Source: an uncultured Lewinella sp.
Lineage (GTDB): Bacteria > Bacteroidota > Bacteroidia > Chitinophagales > Saprospiraceae
Assembly (NCBI GenBank): GCA_913057785.1
Contig: CAJXPD010000026.1
Location: 1-56,496, forward strand
DNA: 56,496 bases
Reading direction: 5' to 3'
Shown here: piece after piece, positions 43,201-51,141 of the stretch
How the letters are laid out: each line of letters opens with the position of its first letter
Numbering within the stretch: the first letter of the stretch is position 1
Translations under genes and position numbers: made by a program
Notes under the pieces: generated by a model
Database searches by the model: none
What the model saw: the letters and a program-made list of their open reading frames with translations, nothing else
Told to the model about the DNA's origin: nothing

Positions 43201-43754
43201 TGAAAATCAGAGCTGAACTATATCTATCTCCTTATGTAGACTGCGATGAAAATCGGGCTAATAGTACTTGTTCCGCGGTATGGGATGGAATATGGTTAGC
43301 TGAACAAGAAAGAAGTGATCGAGGCGAAGAGGAAGCGGCTTTACTATCCTTGCATTCTGTAGAATTTGTACATAATGGAGCTGAAGAGTTGGCCTTAGAT
43401 ATCCGATCTACCCCCACCTTGGTCTTTATGGATGAATCAAGGAATGTAGCCTTAACTAAGCTCGGAAAGGGCCAAATAACGACCGCTAAAGTCAAGCAAG
43501 CTTTTCTATATCTGGCGGCTCTTACACCAAGCGGAATAGATGATACTTACATCGATGCCAATGGCGATGAAGTAGGGCAAAAGGATCTAATTGATATGTG
43601 GGGATTGGGCAAATGGGGTTTTGGCTTAGGACTTGGTCAAGTAATTGGCTGTCCTAAATGGATGCCTAAACCAGTCTGTGATTTCCCCTTTTGGATTTTT
43701 ACCGTTCTGCTAATTCTAGTGGCCTTATTGCTCATCCTAAAACTACGCAAATAA
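43200..43754 (+). CDS. Thioredoxin-fold protein with C-terminal membrane anchor
   Basis: A 184-aa protein (GTG start overlapping the amidase stop). Residues 1-100 look like a thioredoxin fold, with the cis-Pro motif STPTLVFMD but no CxxC at the active site (YVDCDENR). A C-terminal membrane helix (FWIFTVLLILVALLLILKL) follows after a Gly-rich segment. Might bind another virion protein. No redox role is implied. Confidence 0.55.
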   Translation: MKIRAELYLSPYVDCDENRANSTCSAVWDGIWLAEQERSDRGEEEAALLSLHSVEFVHNGAEELALDIRSTPTLVFMDESRNVALTKLGKGQITTAKVKQAFLYLAALTPSGIDDTYIDANGDEVGQKDLIDMWGLGKWGFGLGLGQVIGCPKWMPKPVCDFPFWIFTVLLILVALLLILKLRK

Positions 43755-44110
43755 TGGGCTTTTGCATTGGTGGAAATTGGTGTAGAAGACAAAAGTGCAA
43801 TCAGCGCTGCAAATCCTGGTTTGGCTTACAGCCAGATTTGGAAAGAGCTTGCAAGAATGCCTGCAAGTCGAATACTTCTTTTACCAAAGATGTATTTCAA
43901 TGCAGTGGTAAATATGTCGATGAACAAGTCATTATGGGGGCTTATGGCTATGATCCTTGTGCCACCAATGATACTGGAATAGAGGACTTCCTAGACCCTC
44001 TCGATACACAGATACAGAACCAGGAAAGGCTTAAGACGATGATGCCGCTTTTCGTGGTCTTGACGATACTAATTGCTTTGGGGGTATTCTTCTTGATCAA
44101 ACAAAAATAG
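43754..44110 (+). CDS. Cys-rich protein with C-terminal membrane anchor
   Basis: A 118-aa protein. It starts at ATG 43754, overlapping the previous stop (TAATG). Eight Cys residues (CIGGNWC, KCNQRC, CKNAC and others) in the first 75 residues suggest disulphides or metal binding; disulphides would place this part outside the cytoplasm. One membrane helix near the end (MPLFVVLTILIALGVFFLI). Confidence 0.6.
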   Translation: MGFCIGGNWCRRQKCNQRCKSWFGLQPDLERACKNACKSNTSFTKDVFQCSGKYVDEQVIMGAYGYDPCATNDTGIEDFLDPLDTQIQNQERLKTMMPLFVVLTILIALGVFFLIKQK

Positions 44111-44338
44111 ATGGCGGAGCAATCAAATGGTTTGGGCTGGGTGGATGCAGTGGCCGAAGTGGTCGTCAGTGTGGTGGACGCCTTTACTTTCGGTAGGCGC
44201 AAGCGCTATGAACGACTCCCAGACTGGATTGACATCACCAAATTCCAACAAAAAGACCATACCACCACTATTATCTCCATCGGCTTAATGGTTGTACTGA
44301 TCATAGTGGTCCTAGCCATCATGAAATCGCAAAAATAA
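44111..44338 (+). CDS. Small protein with C-terminal membrane helix
   Basis: A 75-aa protein: an amphipathic N-terminal helix (VDAVAEVVVSVVDAFTFG), a basic stretch and one membrane helix at the end (IISIGLMVVLIIVVLAIM). Starts directly after the previous stop codon. Confidence 0.5.
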   Translation: MAEQSNGLGWVDAVAEVVVSVVDAFTFGRRKRYERLPDWIDITKFQQKDHTTTIISIGLMVVLIIVVLAIMKSQK

Positions 44339-44342
44339 AGCT

Positions 44343-44747
44343 ATGCCAGGACTCAATGATTTAGCCAATGTAACGATACGCGGACGGCAGCGAGGTGCTT
44401 ACTACGAAGATGGAGTCTTTGTAGAAGGCATTGAAGGTTTGGTTCCTCGCGATGAGTTATTTCAGTATATCCTGGATCAACTTGAAGGTATTGTAGTTGG
44501 ACCAGGTCGTGATCGATATGTCCAGCAAATCGAAGGCCAAGCTACTACGACCATCCTTGTTACAGTCAATGGAGGTGTACTACCGGCAGATGATGACTAC
44601 ATCAAACTTAGTGGTCCCACTGGCCCCATATTTCAAGGTGCTGGAGCTACCAAATACACTATAGATCGAGTTTCTACCCCGAATCGCTTGATCCTGGGAT
44701 CCCTACCCATCACCCCCCTTAATCTTTACCTGGAATTCTGGACTTAA
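44343..44747 (+). CDS. Soluble virion-type protein
   Basis: A 134-aa protein of beta strands, with an N-terminal VTIRGRQRGAYYEDGVF and a C-terminal domain rich in Thr, Gly and Asp (TTILVTVNGGVLPADDDYIK). No membrane helix. It precedes the fibre gene by nine bases, so it may link fibre to particle. Not recognised. Confidence 0.5.
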   Translation: MPGLNDLANVTIRGRQRGAYYEDGVFVEGIEGLVPRDELFQYILDQLEGIVVGPGRDRYVQQIEGQATTTILVTVNGGVLPADDDYIKLSGPTGPIFQGAGATKYTIDRVSTPNRLILGSLPITPLNLYLEFWT

Positions 44748-44756
44748 AATAGTGCT

Positions 44757-46226
44757 ATGAAAACGAAACTGTTCATAACGACCTCTTTGATCTTTCTATA
44801 CTCAATCCTATCTGGTCAGGGCACTTTGCCACCCTGGTTAATCGAGTGGGCGCCAGGTCCAGGATATGTGCTGTATTCTGGTCCCGGTGGAGTCTATGAT
44901 GATGTCCTCCTCAGTACTTTGGTAGGTACCGGATCTGATCCCGATTCTAATCTATATTCCGTTGATGGTTCTATCATTGATCCTATTCGAACGGTTAACC
45001 TTTCCGGTAGTCGATTAATCTTCACGGATACCGGCAATGGATACGTTTCGATAAATAGTGGTCGAGAGGTGGGTCTATTTAGCATCAAAAGAAATGGAGC
45101 ACTAGATAGTTTGGTATTTAGGTTTGATTATGGTTTAGGTACGGATTATGGGTTGATGTTAGATGGTCCTACTGGTCAAAGGGAGATATTTACTACATCT
45201 GCCAACATACTAGGCATGGGGGCAGGCTATACCTCCTTGTTGTTGCAAGCCACTATTCCCACGGATAATACCCTTACTACAGTACTAGCTAAAGATCCTG
45301 TCACCGATCAGCTTAAAGAGCTAGATATCTCATCATTTGGCGGGGGAAATGCTTCGCCTTGCCAGGACACAGTAACGCAAGCCTCCCATGGATTTAGTTT
45401 AGGTGACCTACTGGGTCAAACCTCCGGAGGCTACTTTCTAGCCAACACGAATGCTCCAGATAGCCTACCGGTATCCTTTGTTTGCAGTGTGATCGATGCC
45501 AATACTTTCACCATCGGCACCGAAGGCTGGATAGACTGGACTCATGGCCTATCAGTAGATACCGACTATTTCCTGCAAGATGATGGCAGCCTAGGCACCT
45601 CAGCAGATGCTGATTACACCGTCTTCGCCTTTCGCACCTTCGGCCCTGACAAAGCGGCCTTCGACATCCCTGAATTGATCGTGGATGGATCCAGCGGCGG
45701 TGGTGGCTCCGGCCCTAATGTCACCACTAGCAATGGCCTCAATGATCAAGATGTAAGCGCCGATGTAGACGTAGAGCTAGGAGGAACCCTGGATAAAAAC
45801 ACCACCGTTGAAACCGAAGGCTTTAACCTTCAAATGGGAGATAACATTGGCACCGATCGATCCTATATCCGAACTAGTACAGCTAATCAAGTAGATCTAT
45901 ATGCCGGAGATACCTCCAGTGGCAATGAATCCAGTGTCTCCACTATAGAAACCGGCACCGTCATCCAAACCAATCAAGGTGGCGTCTCCACCTTCACACA
46001 AATGGATGTGGCTGGTCAAAACTTCAATGTCACCGTGGCAACCTCTGGTACTACTCAAACCCAATTCATTCAAAATAATACAGGCTTCACCATGCTAGGC
46101 ATTCCCGCCTATGCTGATGATGCTGCCGCTGGAGCAGCTGGTCTAGTCACCGGTTCCCTTTATCAAACTACCGGTACCGCCGCCGCTCCTTTGAATGTGG
46201 CCGGTATTCTCATGATTAAACAGTAA
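44757..46226 (+). CDS. Fibre/spike-like protein with signal peptide
   Basis: A 489-aa protein. The N-terminus is a signal peptide (MKTKLFITTSLIFLYSILSG). The body is Gly/Thr/Asp-rich with repeated beta strands, and the last 35 residues (AYADDAAAGAAGLVTGSLYQ) match the usual end of phage tail-fibre proteins. A signal peptide is unexpected on a phage fibre; it implies export through the Sec pathway before or instead of assembly in the cytoplasm. Likely a receptor-binding protein. Confidence 0.6.
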   Translation: MKTKLFITTSLIFLYSILSGQGTLPPWLIEWAPGPGYVLYSGPGGVYDDVLLSTLVGTGSDPDSNLYSVDGSIIDPIRTVNLSGSRLIFTDTGNGYVSINSGREVGLFSIKRNGALDSLVFRFDYGLGTDYGLMLDGPTGQREIFTTSANILGMGAGYTSLLLQATIPTDNTLTTVLAKDPVTDQLKELDISSFGGGNASPCQDTVTQASHGFSLGDLLGQTSGGYFLANTNAPDSLPVSFVCSVIDANTFTIGTEGWIDWTHGLSVDTDYFLQDDGSLGTSADADYTVFAFRTFGPDKAAFDIPELIVDGSSGGGGSGPNVTTSNGLNDQDVSADVDVELGGTLDKNTTVETEGFNLQMGDNIGTDRSYIRTSTANQVDLYAGDTSSGNESSVSTIETGTVIQTNQGGVSTFTQMDVAGQNFNVTVATSGTTQTQFIQNNTGFTMLGIPAYADDAAAGAAGLVTGSLYQTTGTAAAPLNVAGILMIKQ

Positions 46227-46229
46227 GCT

Positions 46230-48569
46230 ATGAAACGGATTATTGCGCTTTTTTTGAGTTGGTTTATAGTCGGTTTGCTCATGGGGCAAGCTGGCCGGGT
46301 CAAGCAAGTAGGAAATGGGGCAAGCGGCTCAAGTGGATCAACCTACATTGCTCAGGTGCATGTGGATTCCTTTGGGGCTAATGGTTATGATGGGGCCAAT
46401 GATGATCTGGCCTTTGACGTAGCTTGGGATACCTTAAGAAATAGAGGACATAGGACTATAGCACTTAGCCCCGGGGCAGTTTATGACATCAATCATATCA
46501 CATGGGGGCAGATTAGCTCTAATGATACGATCCAGCCTATCATTATTTATGGAAATGGGGCTACAATACTTTTAGATAGCCAAACGGTTCACCCTGGAAA
46601 CATCGAAATGACAGGGATTAGTAATGTTGTTTGGAAAGACATCACTTTAAAGAGTAAACATCAACTTGACGATAACCCATACAATATTAATAATTCATTC
46701 CTCTACTTGGATGCCACTTCTAATGTGCAGATTGATAATATGCACGTTGTTCGACCCTATAGTCATGGTATTCGAGCAGAAAGGCATGTGCCAACAACGG
46801 GGACGGAAAAAAAGGGGATCAACTTTATAAAGTTCTATGGTCGTGGACATCTGGATAATATAACTGAGTACAACTCAGGGTACTCCTACATATATCTTGG
46901 GGTTGGAGCTGAGTATAATCAATACGGAATGCTAGATTTTTACGGTGGCCAGGGAGGAGTGAGAGGTCATGGTTCCGCTAATGAATTATACAGCAATGTC
47001 ATAGCTGAAGAGATGACAGTGCCTCAGGCCTATTTCAATGCAGATAGTATCTACCAAACAGCCATTATCTACTATGAAGGCTCTAATCCCTCTAGCAACA
47101 GTGGGAAAATCCAATTAGGAAATATAAAGTCTAATCATAATGGTCGGATTCTAGAAGTGGTGGTAAAGCAAGAAGCTGGCAACGATCCTCCCAGGACAGT
47201 AAAGTTTACTAATTGCTCCTTTCTGGTCAATGGTGCTGATATAGATTTAGGTGAGCAGGTTTATCTTGAGAATTGTGATGATGTCATTTTTGAAAGCTGC
47301 ACCTTTAGACCCAGACAAAAGCCTGGCAGTGCAACTATCATTTTGAATAACTGCAAAGATGTTGTTTTCTCCAATAGTCAGGTTTATCAAACCTCTGGGG
47401 GAATTGATGGCTTTGAATTGATCAACAATAGCAATGTCATTCTTTCCAATCCAAAATTAAGTGCCAATAATATCGTCAAAGCTGGATCTGAGGGCAGTGT
47501 GATATATTCCAGTGCCCAGGGAGCACCTACCTATTCGGATATCTTTGCCGTACAAGTAGATGATTATCTATCTGAAGGTAGTTTTTACCGATTGGCAGGA
47601 GAAACCTCGCTTCAGATAAAGGATGCTACTGCCATAACCACCTCTTTCAAAAATCCGGTATTAGTAATTGATGATTCGACTTACATCGAAGGGTGGCCCC
47701 TAACCAGTGCCGAGGAATTAGTGCAGATTGATCAAAATGAAGACAACTGGAGAAATAAGTGGAAGGCCACGAAGGGGTTTGAAAACACTATACGCTTTAC
47801 AATGGATAGTGTATTGACAGGAGTCAATCAATTGTGGGCAGGGGCAGGCTTGAATAGTATCCTTCTTCGACTTAGACAAAGTACTACTGCTGTAGAAGTG
47901 GTTTATAATACCAGCGCAGGAACCGGAACCCTTAGTGCTACAGCTTCATCAGGGTGGACAAAGGATACCTGGTACAATGTCAGGACAACCTTTGAAGAGG
48001 ATGACTCTGTGAAGGTTTATATCAATGGAGTTTTAGAATTAGCAGATTTGATACCTGGAGGATTTGATATTAGTGAGAATACCAATGGCTTTAGGATTGC
48101 TCCAGCGATTAACTCCTTAGTAGGGTTTAATGGTAAGATAGATTTCTTTGAATGGAAGTCCGATGGGATGCTCAAGCCACAGCGGATTCAGTTTGGCAAC
48201 TATGATCCTCCTATACCTTATACCACTGATGGAGCCAAGACAGGCAATGACTATCGGGCCGATCGGCTTAGTCTTCCAGACTTTGATTTCAGCCTAAACA
48301 ATGGAGTAATGGAAGGCACTTTCAATGGCTCCAACCTAACGGATTATGCCACCACATCCAGCACTACGGATGCCAGTGGAGATCTGACCATCAATCATGG
48401 CCTAGAAACGGCAAGTATAGTGGTTAATGCTAGCACAACTGGCACTACCTTCTATCATGTTCAAGTACACACTAAGACCTCCACTGACTTTAAGATTAGA
48501 TTTTTTGACGCGACGGGAACAGCAGTGATCAGCACAGCAGTAACTGTGGATTGGATAGCCAGGAAATGA
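46230..48569 (+). CDS. Pectate-lyase-like beta-helix spike with LamG-like domain
   Basis: A 779-aa protein with a signal peptide (MKRIIALFLSWFIVGLLMG). Residues 40-440 resemble the right-handed beta-helix of the pectate-lyase superfamily: FGANGYDGANDDLAFDVAW, then repeated strand-turn units with NNSFLYLD, NCSF and NCKD. A LamG-like jelly roll follows (about 540-650; FNGKIDFFEW near its end), and the tail (SSTTDASGDLTINHGLETAS) looks like a phage fibre end. It likely binds or cuts a surface glycan. Stop overlaps the next start. Confidence 0.65.
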   Translation: MKRIIALFLSWFIVGLLMGQAGRVKQVGNGASGSSGSTYIAQVHVDSFGANGYDGANDDLAFDVAWDTLRNRGHRTIALSPGAVYDINHITWGQISSNDTIQPIIIYGNGATILLDSQTVHPGNIEMTGISNVVWKDITLKSKHQLDDNPYNINNSFLYLDATSNVQIDNMHVVRPYSHGIRAERHVPTTGTEKKGINFIKFYGRGHLDNITEYNSGYSYIYLGVGAEYNQYGMLDFYGGQGGVRGHGSANELYSNVIAEEMTVPQAYFNADSIYQTAIIYYEGSNPSSNSGKIQLGNIKSNHNGRILEVVVKQEAGNDPPRTVKFTNCSFLVNGADIDLGEQVYLENCDDVIFESCTFRPRQKPGSATIILNNCKDVVFSNSQVYQTSGGIDGFELINNSNVILSNPKLSANNIVKAGSEGSVIYSSAQGAPTYSDIFAVQVDDYLSEGSFYRLAGETSLQIKDATAITTSFKNPVLVIDDSTYIEGWPLTSAEELVQIDQNEDNWRNKWKATKGFENTIRFTMDSVLTGVNQLWAGAGLNSILLRLRQSTTAVEVVYNTSAGTGTLSATASSGWTKDTWYNVRTTFEEDDSVKVYINGVLELADLIPGGFDISENTNGFRIAPAINSLVGFNGKIDFFEWKSDGMLKPQRIQFGNYDPPIPYTTDGAKTGNDYRADRLSLPDFDFSLNNGVMEGTFNGSNLTDYATTSSTTDASGDLTINHGLETASIVVNASTTGTTFYHVQVHTKTSTDFKIRFFDATGTAVISTAVTVDWIARK

Positions 48570-48958
48570 TGAAAGACATCCTTAGAAATATCATTCCGGC
48601 CATCATCTTGATCCTGGCAGGTGTATCCAATAACATCATGGATACGGTGGATCATCATTATTCCATCAGCTACTTTAAGGACAAGAATCCCCAGTTTTGG
48701 AATAAGGATATCAGTTGGAAAAATAAGTATAAAGACTGGCCAGAAGATAAGCGTCCTGCCTACCCAGGAGCAACAAGCTGGTTAGCATGGACTACCGATG
48801 CCTGGCATCTATTCAAGACCCTCTTTCTAAGTCTATTTACACTGGCAATTATCCTTTATCGGAGGCAAAGAAATAGGTGGCTGTACATCATGGACTTTAT
48901 TATGCTGAAAATAGCCTTTAGTGCTGGATGGCACCTGGGCGATTGGATATTCAATTAA
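48566..48958 (+). CDS. Two- to three-span membrane protein
   Basis: A 130-aa protein with hydrophobic helices at residues 8-24 and 82-100 and a weaker third, and a Trp-rich middle (WLAWTTDAWHLF). Start ATG 48566 overlaps the previous stop. A holin-like role is possible by position, before a small coiled-coil membrane protein and a protease, but is not shown. Confidence 0.5.
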   Translation: MMKDILRNIIPAIILILAGVSNNIMDTVDHHYSISYFKDKNPQFWNKDISWKNKYKDWPEDKRPAYPGATSWLAWTTDAWHLFKTLFLSLFTLAIILYRRQRNRWLYIMDFIMLKIAFSAGWHLGDWIFN

Positions 48959-49013
48959 AGAGCTCTTTCTATCACATACCAAAGAAAAATTTTCCAAGCA
49001 TGAAAACAAAAAT

Positions 49014-49286
49014 ATGGAGGCTCAACCATCAAATCCAGAAGAAGACATGACCAGGCTCGGCATGAAACTAGTCAATACGATCTATCGCCAAGGCTTAAGC
49101 TTTGTATTGATCGCAGCTATGGCCTATTATTTCCAAAGAGAAAATGATAGCCTAAAAGTTCATGTCAACCAATGCAATGAAGAAAAAATAGAAGCGCTTA
49201 AGACCCTCCTGGAACGAAATATGACGGCTCTGGAAAACTTTTCCTTTTACTTACGAGATCATAAAATAAGCTATGAAAAAGAATAA
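49014..49286 (+). CDS. Single-span protein with coiled coil, spanin-like shape
   Basis: A 90-aa protein from ATG 49014: a membrane helix near residues 25-40 (LSFVLIAAMAYYF), then a coiled coil (NDSLKVHVNQCNEEKIEALK). The layout resembles i-spanin or Rz-like lysis proteins, by shape only. It overlaps the subtilase gene by 14 bases. Confidence 0.45.
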   Translation: MEAQPSNPEEDMTRLGMKLVNTIYRQGLSFVLIAAMAYYFQRENDSLKVHVNQCNEEKIEALKTLLERNMTALENFSFYLRDHKISYEKE

Positions 49287-50688
49287 CTGGGACATTCAGA
49301 TCCCCGACTATTTTGCCTTCCCTGTACTGGCCAAGTCAGGCCAACAAATTGTGGATTGGGGGCACAAATATCTTAAGGCCAATGAAGTCTATCAAAAGAC
49401 CCAAGGCGAAAAGGCCATCATCTTTATTTTGGATACTGCAGGGAGATTCGATCATCCAGATCTAGCCGACAATACCCTGCCTAAGCTGGCCAAAAACTTT
49501 TCGGATAGCAAGACATTGGAAGACATTCATGGCCACGGCACCCATTGTGCAGGCATTGCAGCCGCCATCGATAATGACAAGGGGGTGATTGGTGTTGCAC
49601 CCAAGGCACTAATAGTTCCTGTTAAAGTCCTGAATGACCAAGGCTCCGCTGCTTGGCAGTGGGTGGCTAATGGCATTCGCTATGTGGCTGATTTAAACCT
49701 GGGTGGACCACTAAAAGACCACAAAAAGATCATTTCTTTATCGCTAGGGGGTAGAACCGGAGCCACAGAATTACACGAAGCCATTAAATATGCCATAGCC
49801 AAAGGCTGCTTTGTGATAGCCGCTGCCGGTAACTCAGGCTACAAGCAAGATCAGAACACGGTAGACTATCCCGGTCGCTATCCGGAAGTCATCACCATTG
49901 CTAGTGTGGGTAAATCTGAAAATCCATCGGTCTTCAGCTCAGCGGGCGAACAAGTCGATTTAGGTGCACCAGGTGAAGGCGTTTATTCTACCCACAAAAA
50001 TGGAGGCTATGCCTACCTATCCGGGACTAGTATGGCCACGCCACACGTAGCCGGTGTAGCAGCGCTACTACTCAGCTATTTCCCAGATATCAAGACCCAA
50101 GCTCAGCTGGAAGACTACCTAGCTAAGTTTGCCAAAGATGTCTACAATGAGGGCAAAGATCTACGTACTGGATCCGGCACCCCTGTCTTGCCGATTTACT
50201 TTGAAAAACAGCCTGATCAAGAAGAACCAGAAGAGGAAGAACCTACCCCAGAACCACCAACCAGAGAAGAAAGGAGCCTGATTGTATCCATTCAGCAACC
50301 CTACAGCATGTGGTGGCGGACAATTACCGGCCAAAAGCTGAGTCGAATCTACATCACAGGACTAGAGATTGAGCTAGAAACTAACCTGCTCAGTCCAGAT
50401 GCCATCGATCAATTGAAGGAGGCCGTTAAATTCTATTTCCACCGTCGCGGTTTAATCCTTTCCGATGGAAAAGACTTTGCTGATGCCTTGTATTGGGCAG
50501 GCCGATTCTTAGAACTGATTGTAGGCAAAAAACTGGAGGTATCTATTCACCAGCTGATGGGCTATGATGAGCAGAATCGAACGCTTGTCATTCCGGAAGC
50601 CGCTTACCGCAGAAAGCTGCGTAATATCAAGCGAATCCCAGTAGCGACCTTCCTCGTTCCGGAAAACTTTGAGGAATTGGCAGGTTGA
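49273..50688 (+). CDS. Subtilase (S8) protease without signal peptide
   Basis: A 471-aa subtilisin-type serine protease. The catalytic triad is Asp54 (ILDTAG), His88 (HGHGTHCAG) and Ser253 (GTSMATPHVAG), with the oxyanion Asn187 in AAGNSG. There is no signal peptide and no visible propeptide, so it acts inside the cell or in the particle. After a Pro/Glu-rich linker (about 310-335), a C-terminal domain of 135 residues follows (WWRTITGQKLSRIYITG). In a structural operon it may trim virion proteins, like a prohead protease, or act at entry. Confidence 0.82.
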   Translation: MKKNNWDIQIPDYFAFPVLAKSGQQIVDWGHKYLKANEVYQKTQGEKAIIFILDTAGRFDHPDLADNTLPKLAKNFSDSKTLEDIHGHGTHCAGIAAAIDNDKGVIGVAPKALIVPVKVLNDQGSAAWQWVANGIRYVADLNLGGPLKDHKKIISLSLGGRTGATELHEAIKYAIAKGCFVIAAAGNSGYKQDQNTVDYPGRYPEVITIASVGKSENPSVFSSAGEQVDLGAPGEGVYSTHKNGGYAYLSGTSMATPHVAGVAALLLSYFPDIKTQAQLEDYLAKFAKDVYNEGKDLRTGSGTPVLPIYFEKQPDQEEPEEEEPTPEPPTREERSLIVSIQQPYSMWWRTITGQKLSRIYITGLEIELETNLLSPDAIDQLKEAVKFYFHRRGLILSDGKDFADALYWAGRFLELIVGKKLEVSIHQLMGYDEQNRTLVIPEAAYRRKLRNIKRIPVATFLVPENFEELAG

Positions 50689-50727
50689 GCCAACCAAAAC
50701 ACATTTGATCATTCTCAAAACATAGCT

Positions 50728-51081
50728 ATGAAAACTGCAAATGAAAATCAGTACGGCATCAAGGAAACATCAGAAATGTTTGATGCTGTTATCTCGACAA
50801 AAAAAGCCTACGAGAGTAGCGTAGCAGACAATGGCAAAGTAGATTTCCCCAATGATGTACTCAACTTCATTGATCCGCTTACCAAGCTTCCAACCGCTAT
50901 TAATGGAGCCGATAAGATCCCTAAAGAATTGGGAGATCTAAATCAGGCTGAAATTGAGCAACTAGCCGAGAAATTTGGTGATGTGGTCTATGATGAACGC
51001 TATCAGCGTGCCTTTTATGGTTTAGTAATCGCTGGTGATGCCATCAAAGAAATTGTGACAGGAGAGAAACAAGTCGCATAA
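50728..51081 (+). CDS. Small helical protein after the subtilase
   Basis: A 117-aa, mostly helical acidic protein (QYGIKETSEMFDAVISTKKA). No membrane span. The gene is one of the last before the giant polyvalent protein and could be a virion-internal protein. Not recognised. Confidence 0.5.
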   Translation: MKTANENQYGIKETSEMFDAVISTKKAYESSVADNGKVDFPNDVLNFIDPLTKLPTAINGADKIPKELGDLNQAEIEQLAEKFGDVVYDERYQRAFYGLVIAGDAIKEIVTGEKQVA

Positions 51082-51098
51082 TTTTCAGAGGTGAACAT

Positions 51099-51120
51099 GC
51101 TAGCCTGGCTTTAAGCTGGG
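51099..51120 (+). promoter_or_regulatory. Hairpin in the gap before the polyvalent gene
   Basis: AGCCTGGCTT and AAGCTGGGCT can pair (with two wobbles) just after the previous stop. It could be an RNA processing or regulatory hairpin. Weak evidence. Confidence 0.3.
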
Positions 51121-51141
51121 CTGGCACATTTGCTAGTTGTG

